DNA of 64,000 nucleotides from Saksenaea vasiformis B4078. Lineage: Eukaryota > Mucoromycota > Mucoromycetes > Mucorales > Saksenaeaceae. Location of the stretch: NCBI GenBank assembly GCA_000697055.1, contig JNDT01002033.1, positions 59,798-123,797 on the forward strand, in the 5' to 3' direction. Position 1 is the first letter of the stretch. The number at the start of each line of letters is the position of its first letter. Shown one piece after another: positions 1 to 11,052 of this stretch. Below the pieces are notes generated by a model that saw nothing but the letters and a program-made list of their open reading frames with translations, was not told the DNA's origin and made no database searches. The translations under genes and the position numbers were made by a program.

Positions 1-385
1 TTTAGACTTTGCTTTTACAGAAACCTTGTCTCACCAAATCGGACAAAATGGTTTTACTCAATTAGACCATCGATCATTTGACATCCCTGTCGGTGAATGG
101 CCTCAAGAACCAGGTAAACCGGAGTAACAACACGCAATCCTTTTTTTTTTTGTGTTTTTTTACTGACATAAGCCCTCCTTATATATAGAACTTAAACAAT
201 TCGGTTTTATTAACAAAGAAACACAAAAGGCGTTTTTGCGAAACCGTAGACATTTCTACCTGTCAAAATGGGGAATTACAGGAGAAGAATACGATTTGGC
301 GGTTCAGGAATTACTCGACGAATTTGAGGAATATCATGGTTTCACACGATTTCATTGTTGGATAGCAACGAAACCTTCTTCTTGA
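1..385 (+). CDS. SAM-dependent methyltransferase, C-terminal part (partial at window edge)
   Basis: Only the 3' end of the gene is present. Exon 1 runs from before base 1 to 113, the intron is 114-188 (GT..AG, 75 nt), and the last exon is 189-385 with TGA at 383. The joined frame reads a segment with GF..LDHRS and IPVGEWP, then LKQFGFIN, and ends in TRFHCWIATKPSS. This is the pattern of the C-terminal half of fungal class I methyltransferases (UMTA/LaeA-like), in which a conserved P-G-W-P stretch is followed by a helix and the final beta strands. The SAM-binding motif lies upstream of the window, so the substrate cannot be inferred. The intron phase is consistent (G + AA makes one codon). Family assignment is moderately sure; any specific role is unknown. 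Confidence 0.7.
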
Positions 386-749
386 ACTTTTCGTACATCT
401 CTTTCTCCTCTTTCTCTCTCCTTCTTCTCCTTCCCCAACCCCCCTTTTACCTCCTCTCTCCTAAAAAGAAAAAGAAGAAAAAAAAAGAAGACATCCACTA
501 CAAAAGAAAGGAAAAAAAAAAGAAGATATATGCACACATCTCATTTTCTTATACACTTTTATACACAATCCATCCCTACCCGATATATATAATATATATA
601 TATTTTGTTTGTACATCTATCGTGTAAACTTTTTCTCTTTACTTACAATTTTCTCAGAAAGAACATAATTTAGACTACTGTATGTTGAACATGGTTATTT
701 TTTTTATGCGGTGGAGAAAATAGGGGATAACAGTTCAAGCATGACTCCA
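386..749. other. Intergenic, low-complexity
   Basis: This stretch carries pyrimidine-rich and A-rich runs followed by TA repeats near 587-603. It fits a 3' UTR and terminator zone for the methyltransferase on the left. No gene is supported. Confidence 0.5.
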
Positions 750-1115
750 TCATCGTTTTTGTCGTTCTTCTTCTTCTTTTTCTTGAACCAGCCGTTTAAT
801 CAGTTGAAACAGTCTATGTTTCTCTTGTTTTAATGCTTCGAGTTTCCTACACACGTCTGCTTGTGTGAATTCAGGTTGTGATGATGGCAACGGGTCGTCA
901 TGGAGCAACATGAATGGACTGTCGACAGGAGGTGAAGGTAATCCGTTACTGTCACACACCCATTGTTTGGACGGTATTGTCTTTCGTCGTTGTCGTGTCT
1001 TGTGTACAATCACTTTACGAATGATATCAAGATGCTTGGGCGGATCAAACCGATATGTGATGACACCTCGTTCTTGAGGGCAATTGTTAGAACCATCAAA
1101 GATCTTTTCAATCAT
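750..1115 (-). CDS. Uncharacterised basic protein with C-terminal coiled coil
   Basis: An open frame of 121 codons plus stop, read on the minus strand from ATG at 1115. An in-frame TGA lies five codons upstream, so the frame either starts here or enters through a splice acceptor that I cannot place. The N-terminal half contains FDPPKHLDIIRK and a basic run KTRQRRK. The middle holds SPPVDSPFMLLHDDPLP, and the end is a strongly helical E/K/R-rich segment of roughly 45 residues that probably forms a coiled coil. The segmented composition looks like a real protein rather than a chance frame. I do not recognise the family. The gene lies tail-to-head behind CSN7 with 530 bp of low-complexity DNA between them. 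The 5' structure is uncertain. Confidence 0.5.
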   Translation of the reverse strand: MIEKIFDGSNNCPQERGVITYRFDPPKHLDIIRKVIVHKTRQRRKTIPSKQWVCDSNGLPSPPVDSPFMLLHDDPLPSSQPEFTQADVCRKLEALKQEKHRLFQLIKRLVQEKEEEERQKR

Positions 1116-1645
1116 GCAATAAAAATGTCAAATGGTTATATTCTATGTTAAAAGGAGAAAAAAAAAGAAGTTAAAGAAAGAGAGAGAAAGGAATCATTGT
1201 ATTTATATAAACCTCCAAATCTTTTTTTACGGTAGTTCGTCAAGTTACTTTTTATGTGTAGCCTATTACACATGGATAGTAAAAAGAAAAAAAAAAAGAG
1301 AAAGAGGAAGAGAAAGTGAGCGAAGGAAAAAAAAAAGAAATAGCCCCGTACACGTTCTTTTTTTTTTTCCGTATTGCTATGATGACGAAGGATCAAGACC
1401 GTCCAACCATAAACCGTTTGGATCCTCTACTAAAAAAGAAATGAAAGAAAAAAAGATATGCTAAGTGGGATCTCATTTCCTTTTCCCCTTTGTCACACAC
1501 ACGCATACATACATATGTATATATACACACGCACACACACACACACGCACACACACACACACGCACACACACCCTTAACGCATACTCACGCTCTCTCTCT
1601 CTCTCTCTCTCTCTCTCACATACACACACACACACATATTGGTTC
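1116..1645. repeat. Low-complexity and microsatellite tract
   Basis: CA-rich dinucleotide repeat lies at about 1497-1573 and 1622-1637, with an uninterrupted CT run at 1590-1617. Further A- and T-rich runs lie at 1150-1370. Open frames here (poly-HTHT, poly-VCVC) are translations of the repeats. A short segment at 1385-1430 has some codon structure on the minus strand but could not be joined to a neighbour with confidence. Confidence 0.85.
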
Positions 1646-2598
1646 TTAGTACCTTTTCTTTGCTCTCCCACCTCCTCGCTCCATAGTGTACTCTACTGAT
1701 TCATACCGGCAATCTTCCATATCAGTCCGTCCTTTCTTTTGATCTTCATCGCCATTCTTCTTGGACCGAATCTCTTTTCTCAGTTGTTCCAGTTTACGTT
1801 CATACTCTTCCCGTTCGCTCTTGCTCGCTGCTGTTGAATCCTGAATCAACTGAATCTTGGTATCCAATGCTTCAAGTAATGCACGTGTGTTGGTTGACCA
1901 GTCTACGAGGCGTGTCATCGTTTCATCCAACTGACCAGGGCGAAGGTCCCTGCCCATTGCATAGTCCACCTGAAGTTGTCGTTGTCGTTGATCCAATTTA
2001 CCCACTAGAATGCCTTGATAAAACGCGTCGATCACAAGATCCTCCAATACGCGTACATTATCAATCTCCAGATATTTTTGCAGCACATCGTACGATAATG
2101 TCTTGACATCTGTCAGTTGCTAATCCACGTTTCTGATATTTCTTACCCGAGACGTTTCAGACAACGAAACAATCGAGAGTTGTTTCAGTTTTGTCAGTTG
2201 TGCTTCGTTTAGAGGTGGTAACTGAGCGGCATTGGCTAAGCCAAAAAGAAGACAGTGAGACATGGTTGCTTCCCAAAAATATAAAAAGTGCATCGCACCT
2301 GCATAATCGCCATAAGTTCCATACATGAACAGTCGCAAGAGGGTATAATAAGGTGCAACCTCAGGAAGATTCGAAGCCTACATCTGCATGGTCATTTCCC
2401 CCTCTTTATGTTTCAGCAAGCAAAACGGACCTCGGCGACGTTTGACGCTTCATAAAGTTCTGAAAACACGTAGACACCAGGCGCAGCAAGAGCATCAAGA
2501 ATCAGTTTGGTATTGGCTGCACCTTTAACCGATTTTGAAAGTAAAAGAAACGGTTGGAGCCGCTGACTGGTCGATAAACTCAGGTTGGATTCATTCAT
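1646..2598 (-). CDS. CSN7: COP9 signalosome subunit 7 (PCI domain)
   Basis: CSN7 is a subunit of the COP9 signalosome, which removes Nedd8 from cullins and so controls cullin-RING ubiquitin ligases. The model has four exons: 2598-2431, 2377-2299, 2235-2147 and 2119-1646, giving 269 aa, the usual CSN7 length. All junctions keep phase. Recognisable segments in order are LLLSKSVKG and APGVYVFSEL near the N terminus, LFMYGTYGDYA, then LTKLKQLSIVSL and the PCI winged-helix core with ILVGKLDQ and VDYAMGRDL. A C-terminal coiled coil rich in E, R and K ends in a basic tail. The 5' splice sites include GTCCGT, which is weak but the only one that keeps the frame. The start at 2598 is the first ATG before the conserved region. 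The tail beyond about residue 255 is low complexity. Confidence 0.9.
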
Positions 2599-4050
2599 TG
2601 GAAGGAAACGACACCAAAAGGCGAAAAAGCGGACACACAAAATGACATCAACACCCTTCCTTTTTTTTTTGCCATGCAGCGAGGCAAATTGTTTTGCCGT
2701 AAGAACCGCCATTGTTGTCAATACAGATGACCCCACAGACATGACTCTTTCTTTTTCATTGAGCCACCCTAGAAAGGCGTTCTATAAATGGGATGCGGGG
2801 GAGGGTTCATCATGAACGACTTGTAGTTTATTCAGGCAAACTACAAATAGTAATAGAATGAAAAGGAAACATTTGTGAGAAACTAGCGCAAGATACTGTG
2901 AAGGTACCATCAGAATCATTCGTAGATTAAATGCTCTGAGCACCGCAGAATTGTAACGGATAGGAAATTTAGGAGGTATTTTTGATAGACAAAGACTATA
3001 ACGTTAAAGAATTACTAGATACCTCGCTATCCTCCCGCGGACGAGTGGGTTCTGTTGTCCCTTATTTAAAAATAGGACGTACTCGTCTTGTAGTTTTTCT
3101 TTGTCAGTGTCGTAGCTAACACGCTCAACATCTATCATAACCTCCTTTCTCTCTTATAGCCTTGACATCAGTCGAAGCGTGCACGTAGATAAAACACTTC
3201 CTACAACTTGACAAACTCGCTGTATACTTTTCTTGAAAGACGTACGGGAAAAGGTACGTGTGATGTAGATAGACCTTTATATTAAAAGAGATACCTGGTT
3301 AACTTGCTTTGAACCATTAGAGGAGACGGATCCTAGTCTCATTCATCTCAATGGACGACTTCTCTGTGGATAACTGCCGACAGAAGCTCAGCTACCATCT
3401 CATCGCATTACCTACCCAATTTGGCAAGGTCAATCTACGACCCCGCCTTATTATCTTTAATTTCAGGAAGCCAAAAAGTCCAAACAGCTATGGAGATATC
3501 ACGCAGCAGTCTTCAGGAAGCAATTATTATGCAGTACCATCCTAAAGCCTATTGTAGCACACTGTAGATAGTGAAGGCGCTGTACAATACCAATTGATAA
3601 TATCAGTGACGCGGCAACCAGTATCTAGTGGCCCCACATCTAGCCGCTGTCCCGGATGCATTTTTCAAAGTGGATCCGGATTCTTTGGCAGTTTCCTCAT
3701 TACACCAGTCTTTCTGGCTCTCTTGAAAGCGGACTCAGCTTTATGTGTGCCCAGAGCTCCATTTTGAAGGATTCATTCCCGCCGAGTTGGGGGGGGGGAA
3801 TAGGTGTACAGGTTATCATTGTTAAACGCAAATGTGAACATGACGTCGAAAGTGAACTGTCCAATGCAAATCAAACAAATGGGGGATGTTTGTATTATGG
3901 CACAAAGCCAATCGATTGCAGTCTGAAAGAATAATAACACTAACCGTGGTCCCCCTTCTCTTTTGGTCTCCGGTTCTCCGCGAGGCACAAACAATTTTTA
4001 TAGGCTTTTTCCCACTCCACTCTTTTTTCCTTTGTTCCTTGTTGGTCATC
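2599..4050. other. Intergenic region between CSN7 and ISD11
   Basis: About 1.45 kb between divergently transcribed CSN7 and ISD11. It must hold both promoters. A pyrimidine-rich tract just before the ISD11 start (about 4003-4045) is the only obvious promoter-like signal. A run of ten Gs sits at 3789-3798. The short open frames here show no family resemblance and I see no gene. Confidence 0.5.
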
Positions 4051-4314
4051 ATGAGTACGCCTGCTACTCGAGCTCAGGTCCTTGCCCTATACCGTCAGTT
4101 TGTTCGTCACAGCAACCGGTTTGCCTCGTACAACTTCAGAGATTATGCGCTCCGACGATCTCGAGATGCTTTCCGTGAACATGCCACTGAAACCGATCCA
4201 GCCAAGATTACAAATTATATTCAAAAAGCCCAACAAGACCTGGAAGTACTCAAACGTCAAGCTGCTATCAGTTCACTGTACACACGAGGCGAAAAATTGG
4301 TGGTTGAGAAATAA
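4051..4314 (+). CDS. ISD11: LYR-motif protein Isd11 (LYRM4), iron-sulfur cluster assembly
   Basis: Isd11 stabilises the mitochondrial cysteine desulfurase Nfs1 and, with the acyl carrier protein, is needed for iron-sulfur cluster synthesis in the matrix. The single-exon frame gives 87 aa, a normal Isd11 length (about 90). The LYR motif is at residues 13-15, followed by the helix RFASYNFRDYA and RRSRDAF, both strongly conserved in Isd11, and LEVLKRQAAISSLY with the C-terminal LVVE. The ATG at 4051 was chosen because it puts the LYR motif at its usual distance from the N terminus; the frame stays open upstream but lacks conservation. A pyrimidine-rich tract lies just upstream. The gene is convergent with the flippase gene, with stop codons 84 bp apart. 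Confidence 0.95.
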   Translation: MSTPATRAQVLALYRQFVRHSNRFASYNFRDYALRRSRDAFREHATETDPAKITNYIQKAQQDLEVLKRQAAISSLYTRGEKLVVEK

Positions 4315-4398
4315 ACTATGTCATCAATAGGGTTTTGTTTTTTATTGTGGGTTCTTTCTTTGTACATGCCATGGAGGGGGAAAATGCGAAGTGGGAAT

Positions 4399-7300
4399 CT
4401 AAATGTCAGGTGTGGGTTTGCGTTGTGCAATGTCAACCATTTCGGTGGCATCGCCAGAATGTTGTACGTGTTCATTGGAAGAAGAACGGCTGCGGTTCAT
4501 AGAAGGTGGAGGAGAAAGGGATTGTTCGCTTGATTCGCGTGTGGGGTCAAGACGATGGAAAGGTTTGGAAGGCACCCGTTTTTTCATTGCTTGCATCATT
4601 TTCCAACCGAGACTGGATGCCTTCTTGTTATGAGGACCAGGTTCCGTGTCGTACCGTCGTAAATGGAATTCTCCCAATGGCATCCAGTCTTGGCCTGTGC
4701 CTCGCTTGCTATGACCACTGGCAAGACTTGCCATGGAACTGCGTCCCGAAAGGCGGTGGGAATGGGCCAGACTACTAAACGGCCGGTACACCGATTTACG
4801 GAATTCATCGAACACCGAACGATCGTCTGAAGAATAGGCAAATCCAGTGAAAGACGTACGCTTGCCTGACCGCATGTACATGATCTCACTCTTGCCAGAC
4901 GCTGTCGTCAACGATCTGTTCAGTCTCGAATGTTGAACCACCGGTCGTGGCTCCGTCAGTGCATAAGCATTCTCGGCGTCATACATATCGCCCACCGCCA
5001 GCGGCTCGGCTACCTCAGACTTAAAACCGGCCGATTGATCACTATGCGTACGTTGCAACGTAATCGGCACTTCTTCCTCTGCCAGCGTCCGTGATTTGAA
5101 TCGATTGAGACGCAAGCCAGAAGATCCGTGGCACAGTACAATTTCACGCACAATGTCGTTATCAAAAGGATAGAACATGTGCAGAAAATACTTGGTAGCA
5201 TAGCGCGGAATCATGCAAATCACAAACGTAACAATAAGACAGAGCCAGAAAGCGCCTTCTTGGAAAAGCATATCCTCGCCATAAAATGTAAATGTCAGGA
5301 TTTGCGCATAAAGGCCGGTCCAGATAAAAAAGGTAGCGGATGACAAGACAATGACAAGTACCATGAGCCATGTCCAGCTAAAAATCGTGAAACCAACAAG
5401 AGCATTGGCAACCACAACGGCTATACCCGCAATGAACGTGCCCAACTCGTACACGCCCTCGGTATCATAACCTTTGCTGCTCATTTTGCCACCAACGAAG
5501 ACCATGTAAGGTACACCAAAGCAGATGGCAGACTGATAGATCGCATCCAGGACAGTCAGATAAAATCGAGAACGATGGAACTTGTCATTACGGATACCCA
5601 TCAGGTACAGTTGTGGATATTTGAACGAGTACTCGGCTTTGAGATCCTGGTCAAGGACACCTACCACAAGCCGGTGAGCCTATTATTATTTTTCTTCTCC
5701 TGTTTACTATGCTGACTTACCAGCGAAAATACATGGTAGAGACGTAAACACAAGGTTATACAACGTAATATACGAGTAATCGAACATCATTGTTCCTGAA
5801 AACCTAGCAAGGTTCAGCTCCGCAGAACAAAAAGATGAATTTACACTTACCCACAGAATAGTTGGTACCAGAACAATACAAGTGTCCACATAATGTTCTT
5901 GTAGAAAAAGGTAAGAATCATTTCCGAAGTACGCAGGTAAGACCAACGACCATGCACAAGAAGTAACTTGCTTAGATAACGGAACTGAGCAATGGCGTAA
6001 TCCGAAGCCATCACTGCCTGTCGTCCTTCTTCACCTGAGATACCCACGCCCACATTGGCTTCTTGGATCATGGATACGTCGTTCGCACCGTCACCAATGG
6101 CCAAGGTCATCACCTTGAGACCCTTTTTCACCAGGTTGACCACCTTGGCCTTTTGCATCGGACTCACACGACAGCAGATCACTGCCATACATTTGGTACC
6201 AAGCGCTAGCAACTCGGCTTTGCAAGGTGGTTCAAGCGCATATTTGAGTGATTCACCATCGATCACAAGAGCACATTTCTGGTGACCAGCCACCTCATCG
6301 ACCTCCCGCTGTGAACGCCGCAACTGTTCCAACGTCTCCTGTTCGTCATGTGCGTTGACACTAATCAATAACATATCCTTTGTCAGCAAGTTACAGGCAA
6401 AGCCAATGTTGATAGCCGTCTCAATTTTATCGCCCGTCAGGACCCAGATCTTGATACCCGCTTCAGCAAGCACTGCCACCGTTTCAGGCACACCTTCCTG
6501 GAGCTTGTCTTCAATAGCTGTGCCACCAATCAAGGTCAACGACTGCTCAATTTCCTCACAGACCCGTTCGATTTGTTCATCGCGGTTACTGATACTGTTG
6601 GAGGCGTCCTTGTAACGTGCAGCCCAATGCTGGTACTCTTCTTCCTCTAGAACACGGCTAGCAATACATAGTGTACGGAGACCTAGATAGAGTATAAGTC
6701 AAATCGTTTCATTAATTAGTTTAGTTTGGTTTCTACCTTCGTTGGCAAAGGTAGCCAGGTGTTTCAGTGTTTCTTCTCGAATTCGTTTCTGATTTCTGCC
6801 AGCTTCGTCGTCACCAAGGTTACTGGAAAGGCGTTCGTAGATGACTGAGTCTGCACCTTTGCAAAGCAGCACGACGCGGCCGTCTTGGGGTGAACGCATT
6901 ATAACACTCATACGTTTCCGTGTCGAATTGAACTCAAGTACATGGAGCAGTGTCATCTCACGTTGTTCGCCCATGGCATCCATCACGACTGTATCTTGTT
7001 CACGCGCCACAAAAGTGAAACCTACGTCGCGTGCTGTTGCCACAAGGGCAGCCTCGTCTGGAGACTGCGCCTTGTAAACAATTTCGTAAGGCGTGTCTGG
7101 ATCCGTTTCAGGGATGACGGTATGGCAAAGGGCTAACGCAGAGAAAAAGTGGACAATACTTTGGGATTGTGCATCATTCTTTGCCAAATCAAGGTACAGC
7201 TTTGGATCGACAAACGATGATTTGGGATTGACATATTTGTGTTCGAAAAGTTCGGCCTGCTTTTCCAGCATTTCTTCGCGTGCTTTTTCGAGCGCATGGC

Positions 7301-9461
7301 TATCCATCATCGTTGCCGCTGCATGGGGATTGTCACGCATTTTTGCACCAATCGAAGCTTCTGTTTCACCGAGACCGTACGTTATGCCATTAATCGTGCA
7401 ACGTCTGAATTCCATGATGTTTTGCGTCAGCGTGCCCGTTTTGTCTGAAAAGATATACTCGATCTGGCCGAGATCATCAGAAATGTTCCATGTTTTCGGA
7501 ATACAGGCTTGGTCGAGCCTTTCGTTGTACATATCAATATCTGTATGGATGAAGTAGGCCTAAAAGATAAAGCATGAATCAAAAAAAGCATGTTGGCGTT
7601 GGACTGCACCTACAGCTGCTGTCTTAACAATCTGCACAGAGATGTACAGCGAAATAGGAATAATATTTTGATAGATAACAAGCGTGGTCCTTGTTTGTTG
7701 CAATACGTGAGCGATACTGTAGAACATAAGCAGTTGATCACATACCAAAACATAAGAAATCCTTGCATCGTTGCACTGTCCGCATCAGGTTGTTCAAAAT
7801 AATCAGCAGAGGAATGCGAGGAGTAAACGACACTTGCAGCAATGGAACAAATAAGACATAGAATAAATAAGAGCACAAAGTTGGCGATCACCTTATAACA
7901 AAATGTTTAAGTATACAATGCATGGTTTTTGTTAATAACTTACATGAGGATTTGTAGCTTTTTCCATTTTACTACGTTTGCTAGGCGTCTTGCCCGAGTT
8001 TAGCATAATTTTCGTCTCATTCCCTGTAAACAGAACCAAGCCGATAACCCAGCCCGTATTTCGTAACACACATCCTCGAAGCAGTATGCTGCTGCCAGTA
8101 ATGGCTTCTGTTTTTTGATGGGACACAGCGTCGTCGTCGTCGTCTTCTCCCTCTTCCACACTTGGATTCCTTTCTCCTCCTTGCTCCTCCTCTTCCTCAT
8201 GCACCTGGGTGAGTGGGCTGCCGTTTAGGGTATCTTGTGAGGAGGATTGAAGGGTATCTTTCGGTTCAGCCACATCACCATTTCCCAGTTCAATCTTCCA
8301 TTTCAACACACCGTTATAGGTGTAAAGGTTGGCATGAGGTGGTTCACTCTCGATATAAAACTGCGAACGTTCACAATCTTCGGGGGTATTGATCTCGTTG
8401 GTTGCCTGTAGGGAACGTTTGATCTTGAGGTTGGTCTCCCCATCCAGATTCTGAGTTTCTACATAACACAGCCCGTCTGGTTCGGATGATGAAAGAACGA
8501 CCATGTCCGCAGGTACAGCGTCGTCGTTCCTGAGACAAACAAAGTCGCCTACTTTAACGTCTTGCCACAGCGTTTTTCCCCATCGTTTATCGAGCGGTTG
8601 ACGGGCAAGTGATTGGCGTTTCTTTTTCTTATCGGGCGAAGCTTCGTTCTTTTTTGGCGGCAAGACGGAGCGGCGAAGGACGGAGTGAGGCACCTGACCT
8701 GGTCGATAGGGCATCTTGCGTTTCCGAAATACGCGTGTGATGGAGGTTGTACTGGAACGTAACGTTTGACCGATCAGGGATGCTTTTGTAGAAGGTGTTT
8801 GTTGTGGTTGTAGGAAATCGCTCGCTAGTGTGGTGGAGGTGGGCATGCGGCTCAGGATGCGTGAGACGCGTCGGTCATCGTCGTCGGCAGAATGATCTTG
8901 TGGCGCGCGTCGTCGGAAGCAATTTTTAAAGAAGCCGAGGAACGAGTGGAGCCAGCGTCTCCACAGGGCAACCTTATATTCAGGTACATTCACATTTTTC
9001 CAGCTGGTAAGGGTATAGGTAATCGCCTTGTTGACACTCTGGTCCGTCTTGTGTCGCTTATTATCCTCAACGGCATCCTTTGCACCCGTAATGACCAGAA
9101 TGGCTGCTAAGGGTAGGATAACAAGGACAGGAGAAGCTGAGGTAGAAAAGAGGGGAAACATTTGTAGAATGACAAGGAAGAGAAAGTACAAATTGGCAAT
9201 GCCTCTGAATTGCTCAAACAAATTCTTCGGTAGAAAGTTATACCAAGTGTATTTTGCAGTTCGGATCTTGTTCCTGACAAAACGTTGTGTAGGCTGTCCA
9301 TAATCATCCAGTTCATCAGGAGGAATGTCCATGTTTACGTAGATTGTCCTTCTCTCGGTAGAGGCTGTAGGAAATGGGCTCTTTTTCTTTTTAGACAATG
9401 GAGAGCCATTCTGCCGGACTTGTTGTAGTCGTTGAGAAAGGTTACTCCAGACGCTGGACAT
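4399..9461 (-). CDS. P4-type ATPase, phospholipid flippase (Dnf1/Dnf2-like)
   Basis: P4-ATPases move phospholipids from the outer to the inner leaflet of plasma and endosomal membranes, usually with a Cdc50-type partner. The model has seven exons: 9461-7944, 7891-7746, 7689-7614, 7559-6737, 6682-5851, 5803-5721 and 5660-4399. Together they give 1579 aa, close to yeast Dnf1 (about 1570). All phases agree. The A-domain flippase motif DGET is at about residues 340-343, the phosphorylated Asp of DKTGT at about 619, and the hinge GDGAND at about 1051-1056. N-terminal features are RNKIRTAKYT and FLPKNLFEQF. The membrane segment PISLYIS follows TM3, and GVLDQD precedes the last helices. Long charged Ser/Arg-rich inserts lie in the cytosolic loop after TM2 (about residues 170-290) and in the approximately 200-residue tail, likely regulatory. 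The Dnf1/2 class is inferred from similarity; the exact lipid substrate is not visible. Confidence 0.95.
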
Positions 9462-10413
9462 GACGCTGTGAATGTGTAAAAGGAAAGGACCGGGGAGAAA
9501 GAAAGGAAAGAAAGGAAAGAAGAGGATTGAAATGGATATGTCCAAAAAAGAAATAAAAAAGGGAAAGAGCTTGTTTGTGTATATATTTATATATATAAGC
9601 GTGTTATGTTATGTGCCCTCACTTCATATAAGTTCTGTCTGACTAGGCAAACCTGTATAAATTCTATATTATACTTTTGCCAAGCTCTGTTTTTCCGTTT
9701 TTACGGTTTATTTCTTTCTTTTTCTCTTGGAGAAATTTAAGCAGGTACAGACGATATACCATTTACCCTATAGTGTGCCTTGCGGAGCAATAAACTGTCG
9801 TCGGTACTACCTAAATCCACGTGTTACGCGCTCTGTCTTTTCCATATGCCAAGAACCGTGCCTGCGGTCCCTCTTCTTGGTTCAATGATCGACGCAAAGT
9901 TCCGAACATGGTGTGTGTAACGACAACCAAGCTTTGCTTGGCCGTTTAGAAAAAGAAGAGCGTCAATGCGCTCTGTACCCCCCATTTCAGCCACTAAATT
10001 GAAATAACCCTGCGTCCATTGGTGCTACTTAAAAAAAAGAAGACAATAGCATCAAAAAAGTTCACTGCATAAAAATAAATTTATTCATAGAAACATCGTT
10101 AAGGTTTCTCATGGTATCTATTCACTGTAAGCTGGGGGCCACAACCTTAAATGTCACATACGAATAAAATGCGATTAAACATTCAAGGGGGGGGGGGGGG
10201 GTTGGGTGTAAAATGAAAAATGAGGGGTTCTTTTCGTGTTTGAGTTTGGATGATTTACAACGATATTTCTTTTAATACAACTCTTCCATAACAAAAAGAA
10301 TGTGTGTGGGTGGTGTTTTTTGTGTGTGTGAAGAAGAAGAAGGATAAGAGGAGGAGGAGGAGTATTATGTACAGACCAGTAGCATTCTTGCAGGTAAACC
10401 AATTTCTTTTTCT
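9462..10413. other. Intergenic, with poly-G tract
   Basis: The promoter side of the flippase gene. It contains a 15-base G homopolymer at 10187-10201 and purine-rich repeats (AAG/AGG) at about 10330-10362. TA-rich bases at 9577-9597 could serve as a promoter element. No coding region is supported. Confidence 0.5.
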
Positions 10414-11052
10414 CTAAAAAACTAACTTCCTTGTTATGGGTGGAGTGTGTAATAGCTTCCGTAGTTCTTGACGGTGTGATTCCCACTCTCGTTCAATTTC
10501 TTCATCCACTTCGGCTAAAGTTGAGCCAAGCACATTTCTGACCTGCTCAGCAAGTCCCATGGTGGAAGTTGGTGTTACAGTAGGTGTCATTTTATCCGTT
10601 GCGGATGGTGAAACAACCCATACATCGCTATGTGCAAGCCAAAAAGGCGACTCTTGCTCCTTGTCATCAGGGAGAATCAGCGTCGGTCCAGCAAGTGGTG
10701 AAACCGCGTGGGTTGACGGGTGATCTGAATCTGATGTCTCTTCTTCTTCCTCCACTACGTCATCTTGCGAACTGATACTTTTCTTTTTACTGTGGAATAA
10801 TCCATTGCGTACAGGCGATGTGAGTAGCGAGGAAAATCGTCTACGCATACGAGAGGCGGAGGATGGGCTTTCGAGAGACGAAGAGGAGTGACGAAACGAC
10901 GTGAGGATTTTAGAAGGTCTTCTGTCATCATGATGGGCTGGAGGTGGTGGTGGAGCCTCGTTTGGCATCGGTGACCTTTCAACAGATATCGATGAACGTT
11001 TACCGAAAGAATGAAAAATAGACGTAGGCGAAGAAGTCATCATAATATACAA
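10414..11052 (-). CDS. Uncharacterised Ser-rich protein with C-terminal helix
   Basis: A single open frame of 212 codons plus stop; starts are possible at 11052, 11043 or 11040. The first two thirds are disordered in character: clusters of Ser, a run of six Pro, basic RMRRRFSS, then an acidic patch VVEEEEETSDSD. A short conserved-looking segment PFWLAHSDVWVVSP follows, then an amphipathic helix of about 40 residues (LAEQVRNVL, EIEREWESHRQELRKLL). I do not recognise the family. The basic Ser-rich stretches resemble kinase target regions, but that is inference. The frame is intact and its composition unlike the surrounding DNA, so a real gene is likely. It is transcribed in the same direction as the flippase gene downstream, about 950 bp away. 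Confidence 0.6.
   Translation of the reverse strand: MYIMMTSSPTSIFHSFGKRSSISVERSPMPNEAPPPPPAHHDDRRPSKILTSFRHSSSSLESPSSASRMRRRFSSLLTSPVRNGLFHSKKKSISSQDDVVEEEEETSDSDHPSTHAVSPLAGPTLILPDDKEQESPFWLAHSDVWVVSPSATDKMTPTVTPTSTMGLAEQVRNVLGSTLAEVDEEIEREWESHRQELRKLLHTPPITRKLVF

Noticed and set aside
1393..1671. Open frames of Val-Cys and His-Thr repeats
   Set aside because: They are translations of the CA and CT microsatellite.
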